A DNA stretch of 13,264 nucleotides from an uncultured bacterium (lineage in GTDB: Bacteria; Actinomycetota; Coriobacteriia; Coriobacteriales; Coriobacteriaceae). The stretch is taken from positions 1 through 13,264 of the forward strand of contig CAJMRP010000055.1 in NCBI GenBank assembly GCA_905215765.1, written 5' to 3'. The stretch's first letter is position 1. The number at the start of each line of letters is the position of its first letter. Both the position numbers and the translations under genes were made by a program. The notes under the pieces are model-generated. The model did no database searches, was not told the DNA's origin, and was given only the letters and a program-made list of their open reading frames with translations. Positions 1 through 7,071 of the stretch are shown piece by piece.

Positions 1-160
1 TGGCTCGTGCGGAACTCGCGATAAATCTCACAGGCCGCGCGCGGGCCCCTGTGGGCGAGCAAGCTGCGGAAACTCAGTCGGTCCAAAGTAATGTCGGCTG
101 AAAGGAATTCTGGCTGATGATCTGTTCGCGACAAGGACTCGATAGGCGGCCCCCTCTATG
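1..160. other. Edge segment with no recognisable gene
   Basis: I find no gene I can support here. Forward reading frames entering from the left edge close at about 24, 91 and 101; the longest gives about 32 residues with no family resemblance. The segment contains a GC-rich inverted repeat, CACAGG at 29-34 against CCTGTG at 48-53, around a self-complementary CCGCGCGCGG core at 35-44. GCTCG at 3-7 can also pair with CGAGC at 56-60. There is a partial direct repeat, TGCGGAA followed by CTC, near 8-18 and 65-75. It could be the 3' end of an off-window gene, an RNA leader or plain intergenic DNA. Confidence 0.4.
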
Positions 161-167
161 CCCTTTT

Positions 168-240
168 ATAAGTTGCGGTGAAATAGGGACTGAATTTGGG
201 GTTGAATCGTTTAAACAGTCCCTATTTCACCGCAACTTAT
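168..240. repeat. Perfect 25-bp inverted repeat, REP/MITE-like hairpin
   Basis: The arms at 168-192 and 216-240 are perfect reverse complements over 25 nt, separated by a 23-nt spacer. The arm includes GCGGTGAAATAGGGACTG. In RNA the stem could extend outward: 161-163 (CCC) pairs with 245-247 (GGG), 164 pairs with 244, and three G-U pairs lie between. There is no T-tract directly after either arm and a terminator stands just downstream, so a simple terminator role is unlikely. A dispersed palindromic repeat mobilised in trans (REP or MITE type) is the best guess, but no transposase is in the window. Confidence 0.75.
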
Positions 241-252
241 GGGAGGGATAGA

Positions 253-288
253 AAAAGGCGGGGGCTCCTGGTGGAGTCCTCGCCTTTT
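253..288. terminator. Hairpin terminator downstream of the PTS permease gene
   Basis: The 16-nt arms at 253-268 and 273-288 enclose a TGGT loop. Read on the plus strand the stem is continuous with two G-U pairs and ends in TTTT. Read on the minus strand, the direction of the permease gene ending 35 nt before it, two pairs become A-C mismatches but the hairpin is followed by TTTTT. It probably terminates the permease transcript and may also block transcription coming from the left. Confidence 0.7.
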
Positions 289-322
289 GTACAGAGGGCG
301 ATGTTATTCGCGTACCGTGGAA

Positions 323-2326
323 TTAGACCAAGCGGGCGTTGATCGTCTTGGCGATCTCGGCGGCGTCGGTGGAACCCTTGACGGTGGCACGGAAGTCCTC
401 GTCCATGAGCGCCTCGGCGACCTTGGACAGGATCTTGAGGTGCGTAGTGCCGGCCTGGGCACCGGGGATGAGCAGGGCGATAGCCACGTTGACGGGAGCG
501 CCGTCCATGGTGTCCCAACCGGTCACGCCAGACTCGTCCTTGACGACGATGACGGCAGCCTCGGTAATGGCGTCGGACTTGGCATGCGGGATGGCGAAGC
601 CCTCCATCATGCCCGTGGTGCCCTCGGCCTCGCGGGCCAGGAAGGCGTTCATCACGGCGTCGGCGTCGCTGGCGATACCGGCCTTGACAGCCTGGTTGGA
701 AACGAAGCTCAGAGCCTCGTCGCGAGAAGCGAAGTCCTCGGCGACAAAGACATTCTCGACCTTCACGAAGTCGGCGGTCTCGGCCTTGGGGGCCTCGACG
801 GCAGCGGCCTTGGGGGCCTCAACCGGCTTGGCTGCAGGAGCGGCCTTCTGGTTCTTCTCGAAGTCGTACTTCTTGAAGGCCACGAACAGGATGCCACCGA
901 CAACAGCGCCGATGAGGATCGCGAGGACCCAAAGCGGACCGTTCTCGACAACGGGCAGGACCAGGAAGCCACCGTGAGGCGCCGGATCGTGAACGTTGAA
1001 CATAATGGTCAGGATCGAAGCGATAGAGGAACCGAGCATCATGATGGGCATGACAGGCCAGATGTTCTTGGTCATGAACGGAATGGCGCCCTCGGTGATG
1101 TGGGTGCAACCAAGGATGAGGTTGACGACACCGGCGTCGTGATCCTCCTGGCTGAAGTACTTCTTGCCGACAACGACGGCAAAGGTGGTGATCAGCGGCG
1201 GAACGATGCAGGCGGCGGAGACGGCAGCCATGAAGTTGGTGCCGAAGTTGTAGGTATCGGTGCCAACACCAGCAGCCAGAGCCTCGGTGAGCATAGCGGT
1301 ACCGGTGACATAAGCAGCCTTGTTGACCGGGCCGCCCATGTCAAAGGCGCACATGCAGCCAATGGCAAGACCCAGGACAACGGCGCCAGAGGCGGACAGG
1401 CCCTTGAGGAAGTCCATCATGGCGGTGTTGATGGCAGCCATGGGGCCGGAAATGCCGAGCATGACCAGGCCGACGATAGCCGTCGAGAACAGCGGGTACA
1501 GGAAGATAGCCTTGAGGCCGTCCAGGTTCTTGGGCAGACCGGCAAAGACCTTCTCGAGCAGCAGGATGACATAGCCGGCGAGGAAGCCACCGACGATGCC
1601 GCCCAGGAAGCCGAAGCCCACGCCGGCGCCACCGGCGTCGATCATGCCGGTCTCGGCGTTAACAGGCAGGCCCTGGATGGCGATCATACCGGCAACAAAA
1701 CCGGGGACGAGCGCCGGGCGCTTGCCGATGGACTCGGCAATATAGGCGGAAAGCACCGGAACCATGAGGTTCATGGCGATGCCGCCGATGATCTTGAGCA
1801 TCGCAGCAAAGCTGTTGTAGTCAGACGCCGTCGAATCGAAGGACGTAATGCCCCACAGGAACGAAACGGCGGTCAGAACACCACCAGCAACAACGAAGAC
1901 CAGCATATGGCTGACGCCGTTCATGAGGTGCTTGTAGATGACGTGGCCGATGGACTCCTTCTCCTCGACCTCATCCTCGACATCGGCAGCGGCTGCAACC
2001 GTGCTGTCGCCCTTGGCGGCGAGCGCGCGGTCAATCAGCTTACCGGCGGCCTCAACGGACAGGGCCTTGGAAACACCAACGGAAACCATGGGCTTACCGG
2101 CGAAACGCTCAGCCTGGACATCCTTGTCGGCTGCGACGACGACGGCCTTGGCACCAGCGATCTCAATCTTGGTGAGCTCGTTCTCGACACCGACCTGGCC
2201 ATGAGTCTCGACCTTAATGGTCAGACCGCGCTCGGCAGCTGCCTTCTCCAGCGCCTCCTTCGCCATGAAGGTGTGCGCAATGCCGGTCGGGCAACCGGTC
2301 GCGGCGATGATGTCAAACTTAGCCAT
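323..2326 (-). CDS. PTS fructose-family permease, EIIBCA fusion
   Basis: This is a 667-residue phosphotransferase permease that imports a sugar and phosphorylates it with phosphate relayed from HPr. Domain order is EIIB, EIIC, EIIA. EIIB (about 1-100) has the fructose-family phosphocysteine motif TGCPTGIAHT with Cys12. An acidic Ala/Glu linker leads to the membrane EIIC domain (about 126-485), which carries the GCTHITEGAIPF signature at 406-417. An Ala/Pro/Lys linker follows, then EIIA (about 520-667) with phospho-His581 in GFAIPHAKS. I chose the ATG at 2326 because AAGGAGG lies just upstream and the protein then starts directly at EIIB; an in-frame extension of 24 residues has neither feature. 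The gene is fruA-like, but no 1-phosphofructokinase gene is adjacent and the divergent regulator is RpiR-type, so the substrate could be fructose or another hexose or hexitol. Family assignment is firm, substrate is not. Confidence 0.93.
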   Translation of the reverse strand: MAKFDIIAATGCPTGIAHTFMAKEALEKAAAERGLTIKVETHGQVGVENELTKIEIAGAKAVVVAADKDVQAERFAGKPMVSVGVSKALSVEAAGKLIDRALAAKGDSTVAAAADVEDEVEEKESIGHVIYKHLMNGVSHMLVFVVAGGVLTAVSFLWGITSFDSTASDYNSFAAMLKIIGGIAMNLMVPVLSAYIAESIGKRPALVPGFVAGMIAIQGLPVNAETGMIDAGGAGVGFGFLGGIVGGFLAGYVILLLEKVFAGLPKNLDGLKAIFLYPLFSTAIVGLVMLGISGPMAAINTAMMDFLKGLSASGAVVLGLAIGCMCAFDMGGPVNKAAYVTGTAMLTEALAAGVGTDTYNFGTNFMAAVSAACIVPPLITTFAVVVGKKYFSQEDHDAGVVNLILGCTHITEGAIPFMTKNIWPVMPIMMLGSSIASILTIMFNVHDPAPHGGFLVLPVVENGPLWVLAILIGAVVGGILFVAFKKYDFEKNQKAAPAAKPVEAPKAAAVEAPKAETADFVKVENVFVAEDFASRDEALSFVSNQAVKAGIASDADAVMNAFLAREAEGTTGMMEGFAIPHAKSDAITEAAVIVVKDESGVTGWDTMDGAPVNVAIALLIPGAQAGTTHLKILSKVAEALMDEDFRATVKGSTDAAEIAKTINARLV

Positions 2327-2347
2327 GTGTCCCTCCTTCTTGAGTAC

Positions 2348-2388
2348 AGCGCCCGCGGGCGCTCCCCTACACGCGCTTCGATGCGCGT
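2348..2388 (-). promoter_or_regulatory. Two GC-rich hairpins in the permease leader
   Basis: A perfect 16-nt palindrome, AGCGCCCGCGGGCGCT, sits at 2348-2363, just upstream of the AAGGAGG ribosome site of the permease gene. A second hairpin pairs ACGCGC at 2371-2376 with GCGCGT at 2383-2388. On the plus strand the second hairpin is followed by five T residues and could stop antisense transcription. On the minus strand both would fold in the mRNA leader and could limit ribosome access or protect the 5' end. The function is inferred. Confidence 0.45.
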
Positions 2389-2453
2389 TTTTCCACAACT
2401 GAAAGATACCAACCTACCGTCCGCGTGAGAAGAGCTAAGGTGCAAATCTCCGG

Positions 2454-2491
2454 TGAAAGGTTCTTTCATAACCGTAAACGGTAAGTGAAAG
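2454..2491. promoter_or_regulatory. Nested inverted repeats, candidate RpiR-type operator
   Basis: TGAAAG occurs at 2454-2459, its reverse complement CTTTCA at 2463-2468, and TGAAAG again at 2486-2491. The first pair forms TGAAAG-GTT-CTTTCA. The second pair encloses another inverted repeat, ACCGT at 2471-2475 and ACGGT at 2478-2482. A further TGAAAG is at 2400-2405. The array lies between the divergent permease and regulator genes, where a MurR/RpiR protein would be expected to bind its own operator. Binding itself is inference. Confidence 0.5.
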
Positions 2492-2544
2492 TTTACCATC
2501 AACACTTGAAACGGCAAGGTGTATCTTGTAATTGAAAATGCCCG

Positions 2545-2550
2545 TATACT
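2545..2550 (+). promoter_or_regulatory. Likely -10 element of the regulator gene
   Basis: TATACT lies 48 nt before the chosen regulator start. No convincing -35 hexamer sits at 17 nt; AT-rich TTGTAATTGAAAA lies just upstream. The ATG at 2551 directly follows this hexamer, which argues against using it as the translation start. Confidence 0.45.
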
Positions 2551-2598
2551 ATGGCATTGCAAATCAAGCTAGATTTTCATGCCAACCAGGAGCCATCC

Positions 2599-3456
2599 AT
2601 GACCGATAGTAGCAAGAGCGCACTTTCCCTCATTAGCACCCATCAGGGATACAGCGAGTCCGAGCAGCGCATTGTCGACTATATATTGGAGCACCAGTCC
2701 GAGGCGCCACGCCTCACGGCCGCTCAGCTCTCGCGCGCCGCTGCCACGTCCGAGGCGACCGTTTCGCGCTTCTGCCGCAAGCTTGGGTTTGGCAGCTTCC
2801 GCAGCTTTCAGTTTTCGTTGGCGAGGGATTTGGAAAGCCAGCGCAACGAGGGCCTGACCGACGAGGTCTCGCTCGACAATATGGAGCAGAGCCTCAAGAA
2901 CATCCTGGCTGCCAAGGTGAGCGAGCTTAATGCGACTATCGACGGGATCGACCACGATACGCTGGCGGCTGTTGTGCATGCCCTTAAGCATGCAGGGGTT
3001 ATTGAGTTTGCGGCTGTGGGCAATACGAACGCGGTCGCGCTCGATGCGACGTTTAAGTTTTCGCAGCTGGGCCTGCGCTGCATGGCGAGCACCATTAGCG
3101 AGACATCAATCGGCTTTGCACTCACGTTACGCCCGGGTGACGTTATCGTGCTGATTTCGAACTCAGGCAAGTCGCGTCGTTTGAATCGCATGGCAAAAGC
3201 GGCTCGCAACTGCGGCGCAACCGTAGTCGTCATCAGCAGTGACAGCAAATCCCCACTCGCGCGCCTGGGAGACTACACTTTTAATACCGTCAACCACGAA
3301 GCGCTGCTGACGACAGGCGACTTTGCGTTCTCTAAGATCAGCGCCACGATGATCATCGAAGTCATCTACAACTTCCTGCTGCCCGAGATTGAAGACGCTC
3401 GCGAGCATATCAGCTACTACGAGGAGCTCATCCAGCCGGATAAGGTCGTTGAGTAA
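2599..3456 (+). CDS. MurR/RpiR-family transcriptional regulator
   Basis: This 285-residue DNA-binding regulator senses a phosphorylated sugar. The N-terminal HTH_6 domain (about 1-78) contains the helix-turn-helix run TAAQLSRAAATSEATVSRFC followed by RKLGFGSF. The C-terminal SIS domain (about 110-265) has AAVGNTNAVALD and the phosphosugar-binding motif ISNSGKSRR at 187-194. The ATG at 2599 was chosen for AGGAG at 2588-2592 with a 6-nt spacer; a 16-residue in-frame extension begins directly after the probable -10 element. It is divergent from the PTS permease, and family practice suggests it controls that gene and perhaps itself, with the imported sugar phosphate as effector. Whether it represses or activates cannot be read from the sequence. 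Confidence 0.93.
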   Translation: MTDSSKSALSLISTHQGYSESEQRIVDYILEHQSEAPRLTAAQLSRAAATSEATVSRFCRKLGFGSFRSFQFSLARDLESQRNEGLTDEVSLDNMEQSLKNILAAKVSELNATIDGIDHDTLAAVVHALKHAGVIEFAAVGNTNAVALDATFKFSQLGLRCMASTISETSIGFALTLRPGDVIVLISNSGKSRRLNRMAKAARNCGATVVVISSDSKSPLARLGDYTFNTVNHEALLTTGDFAFSKISATMIIEVIYNFLLPEIEDAREHISYYEELIQPDKVVE

Positions 3457-3464
3457 AACGCGTA

Positions 3465-3497
3465 GTGGGACAAAAATTTCAGTCTATTTTGTCCCAC
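3465..3497. terminator. Hairpin between convergent regulator and recN genes
   Basis: GTGGGACAAAA at 3465-3475 pairs perfectly with TTTTGTCCCAC at 3487-3497 around an 11-nt loop. It lies in the 59-nt gap between the two convergent stop codons, so a bidirectional terminator is the natural reading. The A/T base of the stem is inside the hairpin and no T-run follows on either strand, so it is not a classic intrinsic terminator. Its minus-strand text AAATAGACTGAAATTT resembles the AAATAGGGACTGAATTT of the repeat at 168-240, so it may belong to a related dispersed family. Confidence 0.55.
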
Positions 3498-3515
3498 CAA
3501 CACCGCTGATACGAC

Positions 3516-5144
3516 CTAACCTCGAGCTTCTTCGAGCATCTGCTTGGCGTGCGCCAGGCTTGCCTCGGACTGATCGCCGCTCAACATGCGGGCGATCTCG
3601 GCGGTACGCGCTTCGCCGGTTACCTCGTCCAAATGCGTCTGGGGAACATCGCCCGGTTCCTTGCTGACAACATAGTGCTTGTCAGCCATGACGGCGACCT
3701 GCGCCAAGTGGGTTACGACAATCACCTGATGCGTAGCGGCAAGATCGGCCAGCACACCAGCAAGAGCACGAGCCGTAGAGCCGCCGACACCGGCATCGAC
3801 CTCGTCGAATACCAGAGTGTCGACGCCGTCCGCATTGCCGAGGACAACCTTGCTCGCCAGCATGACGCGGCTCAGCTCGCCGCCCGACGCAATGCGGCGC
3901 AAGGGACGAGGTGTCAAGCCGGCGCCGCTGCGATACAGCAGCTCATAGCTCGAGGGACCCGCGGGTGTCCACTCAGCGCGAGGGAGATCGCGGGACTCCC
4001 AGACCAGCTCAGCACCGCCCATCTCCAGGCGCGCCATCTGACGGCCAACCTCGTGACAAAAACGCGGGGCCGCCGTATTGCGTGCACGCTTAAGCGCCTT
4101 GGCGGCGGCAAACAGTTCATGCTCCGCTGCGCCAAGCGCTTCACGCGCCTTCTTGATCTGCTCATCGCCATCATCGACCAGAGACAGCAGTTCTTGCGAG
4201 CGATCGCGCATGGCAAAAACATCGTCCATGGTGGGACCCCACTGACGCAACAGGCCCTTAAGGTCGGAGTACCGCTCACGCATGCGAGCGAGCTCGCGCG
4301 GGTCGAAGGCGACGCCATCGCGATAGGAACGAAGCTCGTTCGCGCAATCCTCAAGGGAGATGCAGGCATCCGAAAGCGCATCGGCAATGTCGCCCAGTTT
4401 GCGATCGACGGTAGCCATGCGGGAAAGCTCTGCCACAGCGCTGTTCACGGCATCGAGCGCTCCTCCTTCAGAGGCAAGCGATGCATGGGCATCGTTAGCC
4501 GTGGCAACCAGTACCTCGGCATGTTCGGAGCGCGGCAGCAGTTCCTCGAGCTCCTCATACTCGCCCGGCTTAGGGTCGACCTCGCCGATGCGCTCGAGGG
4601 CAAAGCGCGCCTCCTCGACGCGGCTCCCCTGTGCACGCGAGGCCTCTTCGACACGTCGAACCTCCTTAGCAGCAGCGCGCGATGCTTTAAAGCAGGCGCG
4701 GTACGCATCCAGCGCCTCGAGTGCCGGGCGCCCTGCCCATGCATCGACCATCGCAACGTGATGCGCCGGATCGAGCAAGCGCTGGTGCTCGTGTTGGCCA
4801 CACAGATCCATCATCACACCAACGCGCTCCGAAAGCTCGCGCACACTGGCGATACGGCCGTCAATCTTCACGCGGCTGCGGCCCTCGGCAGAAAGGCTGC
4901 GCTGGACCGTGAAGCCCTCCGTGTCGTGCGGGCCGTCAAACAGGCGTGCCTCGACGCTCGCCAGTGCCTCGCCCTCGCGAACCGTCGATGAATCCGCGCG
5001 CTCACCCAAAATAAGCTTGAGGGCCGAGAGCAGCGCGGTCTTGCCGGCGCCGGTCTCGCCGGTCAGGACAGTCATACCGGCACTCGGCACCAGCGTCGCC
5101 TCGCGAATGAGTGCAATGTTAGAAACCTGCAGCTCATCGATCAT
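3516..5144 (-). CDS. recN: DNA repair protein RecN
   Basis: This 542-residue SMC-like ATPase acts early in recombinational repair of double-strand breaks, holding DNA ends and promoting RecA function. The N-terminal half-domain starts MIDELQVSNIALI and carries Walker A GETGAGKT at 29-36 and the family's GQHEHQ at 116-121. The middle (about 145-360) is rich in Glu, Arg and Ala, as expected for the short coiled coil. The C-terminal half has the ABC signature SGGELSR at 420-426, Walker B TLVFDEVDAGVGG at 443-455 and the switch histidine in VVTHLAQVA near 477-485. Length matches the family (about 550). It is the last gene of the efp-to-recN run and its start overlaps the end of nadK by 11 nt, suggesting translational coupling. 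No LexA-type box was searched systematically. Confidence 0.97.
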   Translation of the reverse strand: MIDELQVSNIALIREATLVPSAGMTVLTGETGAGKTALLSALKLILGERADSSTVREGEALASVEARLFDGPHDTEGFTVQRSLSAEGRSRVKIDGRIASVRELSERVGVMMDLCGQHEHQRLLDPAHHVAMVDAWAGRPALEALDAYRACFKASRAAAKEVRRVEEASRAQGSRVEEARFALERIGEVDPKPGEYEELEELLPRSEHAEVLVATANDAHASLASEGGALDAVNSAVAELSRMATVDRKLGDIADALSDACISLEDCANELRSYRDGVAFDPRELARMRERYSDLKGLLRQWGPTMDDVFAMRDRSQELLSLVDDGDEQIKKAREALGAAEHELFAAAKALKRARNTAAPRFCHEVGRQMARLEMGGAELVWESRDLPRAEWTPAGPSSYELLYRSGAGLTPRPLRRIASGGELSRVMLASKVVLGNADGVDTLVFDEVDAGVGGSTARALAGVLADLAATHQVIVVTHLAQVAVMADKHYVVSKEPGDVPQTHLDEVTGEARTAEIARMLSGDQSEASLAHAKQMLEEARG

Positions 5145-5994
5145 GACGGACTCCGTAGAAAACGCGGCTCACCGAGTTATAGAAGCTCTCGGGGCCGTAA
5201 TCGAGGAGCAGCACATCTCCGGGCCCGCGGCGCACAGCCACGCTCTCAACGGTGCCATCGCAGGTAATAAACTGTCCATCGATAGCAATCGCCGGAACAC
5301 TCGGGCGATCATCGGACATAAAGATTTCGACGACATCACTCGGCGAAGTCAAGAAGGCACGGGCCTGAATGGTGTGCGGCGCAATGGGTACGCAGACCAT
5401 GCCCGTATAGTCGGGGCTCACGATGGGGCCACCGGCACTGAGCGCGTAACCCGTAGAACCAGTCGCCGTGGACACGACCACGCCGTCGCCACGCAGTCGA
5501 TCGATATGGTGGCCCGACACCGTGATGTCGAACTCGACCATATCGGACAGGGGGCCGCGCGTAAGCGCCATGTCGTTGAGGGCGAAGGTGCGCACGACAT
5601 CCTTCGTACCGTCTTCGCGCACGGACACGATATCCGCGGCGATGGTGGCGCGACGGCTCACGTGCAGCTCGCCGGAAAGTGCGTCGCTCACGACTTGAAG
5701 AATGTCGCGCTCCTCGGGGCTCGCAGCAGTTAAAAAGCCCAGGTGACCATAGGAAAGACCGAGGATAGGAATCTCGCGATGGTTGAGGATGCGGGCAGCG
5801 CGCAGCAGCGTACCGTCGCCGCCGAGCGTAATGACCAGATCGGAGCCATCAATATCAGGCGTGCTCTGAATCTTGGATCGCTGGTCGGCAGCCCATGCGA
5901 CCTCATAGCCCTGGCGCGTCAGGCAAAGCTCGAGCATCAGGCCGCTCTCGACCGCCTCTTGCTTGTAGTAATTGGGAACCAGAAAGACCTTCAT
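5134..5994 (-). CDS. nadK: NAD kinase
   Basis: This 286-residue enzyme phosphorylates NAD to NADP in the cytoplasm. The diagnostic GGDGT motif is at 58-62 in VITLGGDGTLLRAAR. The second conserved site is LNDMAL at 139-144, the position of the family's usual Asn-Glu pair, with Asp instead of Glu. The glycine-rich NAD-binding run from Gly169 to Pro190 includes STATGSTGYALSAGG. Length is typical. The ATG at 5994 overlaps the tlyA stop by 4 nt (ATGA), and the gene's end overlaps the recN start. The tlyA-nadK-recN order is a conserved actinobacterial cluster, which supports all three calls. Confidence 0.97.
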   Translation of the reverse strand: MKVFLVPNYYKQEAVESGLMLELCLTRQGYEVAWAADQRSKIQSTPDIDGSDLVITLGGDGTLLRAARILNHREIPILGLSYGHLGFLTAASPEERDILQVVSDALSGELHVSRRATIAADIVSVREDGTKDVVRTFALNDMALTRGPLSDMVEFDITVSGHHIDRLRGDGVVVSTATGSTGYALSAGGPIVSPDYTGMVCVPIAPHTIQARAFLTSPSDVVEIFMSDDRPSVPAIAIDGQFITCDGTVESVAVRRGPGDVLLLDYGPESFYNSVSRVFYGVRHDR

Positions 5995-6803
5995 AGCGTT
6001 GCAGCTTTCTCGCTCAAAACCGATACCTGGGATTGCAGCTCGTCTTGCGAGCGGTCGCCGGGGTCAAATCTCGTGCCGTACAGGAAAAACTCAACGTTGC
6101 CCTTGGCACCATGAATGGGTGACACGCACACATCGACCGGGAACAGGCCCTTGGCAGCAAAGAGTTCAACCGCCGCCACGAGTGTATCGCGGCGAACGGC
6201 GGGATCGGTCACAATGCCGCCCTCGCCCACCAGCGCCGCCGGAGCCTCAAACTGCGGCTTTACGAGCGTGCAGAATGCACCCGTAGGAGCCAGGCACGCC
6301 AGTACCGCATCGATAATGTTCGCGATGCTGGTAAACGAGACATCACACACAGCCAGGTCGATGGCGCCGGCATAGCCAAGATCAGGCAGCTGCGTCACGT
6401 TGGTGCGCTCATGCAGCGTCACGCGATCGTCCTGACGCAACGACCAATCGAACTGGGCGCGACCCACGTCCACCGAGACAACGGTCGCAGCTCCGCGCTT
6501 GAGCAGACAATCGGTAAAGCCGCCGGTAGAGCAGCCAACATCCAGACAGGCAATGCCCGTCGGATTGATGCCAAACGCATCAAGCGCGCCTTCGAGCTTA
6601 AGACCGCCGCGGCCAACATAGGGAATGCGCCCCTTCACGTGCAGCGGCAGCCCCGGGATCACCTTAAGGCCCGGCGAAGTCAAGCGCTCGCCACCACTCG
6701 AGACCAAGCCGGCCATAAGAGTGCGAAGGGCATCCGCGCGATCGGCGCAGATGCCCTGTGAAATCAGTTCGTCATCAAGACGCACGCGTTTCATGAATGC
6801 CAT
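5991..6803 (-). CDS. tlyA: TlyA-family rRNA 2'-O-methyltransferase
   Basis: This 270-residue protein has an N-terminal S4 RNA-binding domain (about 6-65, RVRLDDELISQG onward) and an RrmJ/FtsJ-type methyltransferase domain. The SAM motif LDVGCSTGGFT is at 87-97. The K-D-K-E tetrad of 2'-O-methyltransferases is visible as Lys69 in GRGGLKLEGA, Asp154 in CDVSF, Lys182 in LVKPQFE and Glu238 in GNVEFF. In mycobacteria the homologue methylates 16S and 23S rRNA and its loss gives capreomycin resistance; whether this one modifies both subunits is unknown. The start is uncertain: ATG at 6803 (chosen), ATG at 6794 (MKRVRLDD) and TTG at 6806 are all in frame and none has a strong ribosome site. It follows xseB by 26 nt. 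Confidence 0.93.
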   Translation of the reverse strand: MAFMKRVRLDDELISQGICADRADALRTLMAGLVSSGGERLTSPGLKVIPGLPLHVKGRIPYVGRGGLKLEGALDAFGINPTGIACLDVGCSTGGFTDCLLKRGAATVVSVDVGRAQFDWSLRQDDRVTLHERTNVTQLPDLGYAGAIDLAVCDVSFTSIANIIDAVLACLAPTGAFCTLVKPQFEAPAALVGEGGIVTDPAVRRDTLVAAVELFAAKGLFPVDVCVSPIHGAKGNVEFFLYGTRFDPGDRSQDELQSQVSVLSEKAATL

Positions 6804-6829
6804 CAACCATTCGTATCCGGAGATGCGGC

Positions 6830-7069
6830 CTAGCTATCCTGGGATTCGTTTGCCGCATCCTCATCGTATTCCTGCTCGAGCTTGTCGGCTTCTCGCGGCG
6901 TAAGCTCAAACTTGTCGACCATATCGACCGCGCGGGAGCCCAGCTCAATCGCCTCGTCAAACAAATCGAGCGAACGCTCCAAGGAGGTATCCTTGGAGCG
7001 AACGGTAGCGATAATCTGGTCCAAGCGGTCCGAGATCTCGTCGAAGTTACGGACAGAACCCTCTGGCAT
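6830..7069 (-). CDS. xseB: Exodeoxyribonuclease VII small subunit
   Basis: This 79-residue protein matches the usual XseB size and the short helical layout DEISDRLDQIIATVRSKD followed by SLERSLDLFDEAIELG. XseB subunits assemble on the XseA catalytic subunit to degrade single-stranded DNA in both directions. The tail after residue 58 is highly acidic. GAGGAG of the ribosome site is formed by the last two Glu codons of nusB, and the ATG comes 2 nt after the nusB stop. The large subunit gene xseA, usually the immediate neighbour, is not in this window. Confidence 0.9.
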   Translation of the reverse strand: MPEGSVRNFDEISDRLDQIIATVRSKDTSLERSLDLFDEAIELGSRAVDMVDKFELTPREADKLEQEYDEDAANESQDS

Positions 7070-7071
7070 GA

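Noticed and set aside
29..53. GC-rich hairpin at the left edge as a structured RNA gene
   Set aside because: No T-tract, promoter or match to a known RNA family was recognised; CG-rich palindromes arise easily in DNA of this composition.
3..101. Open frame entering from the left edge with about 32 residues (plus strand)
   Set aside because: It could be the tail of an off-window gene, but there is no recognisable sequence and no way to judge coding potential from so short a piece.
239..2428. Very long plus-strand open frame (729 codons) opposite the PTS permease gene
   Set aside because: It is a mirror of the codon bias of a high-GC gene; the translation is Gly/Asp/His-rich without any family pattern, while the opposite strand encodes a complete EIIBCA protein with active-site residues.
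2551..2598. Upstream ATG at 2551 as the start of the RpiR-type regulator
   Set aside because: It immediately follows the probable -10 hexamer TATACT and has no ribosome site, whereas the ATG at 2599 has AGGAG at 6 nt.
3549..4991. Long plus-strand open frame (480 codons) opposite recN
   Set aside because: RecN on the other strand is complete with Walker A, signature and Walker B motifs; the antisense translation has no recognisable domain or ribosome site.
5134..5994. Asp in place of Glu in the NAD kinase LNDMAL motif as a sign of inactivity
   Set aside because: The substitution is conservative and the GGDGT and glycine-rich motifs are intact, so loss of activity is not supported.
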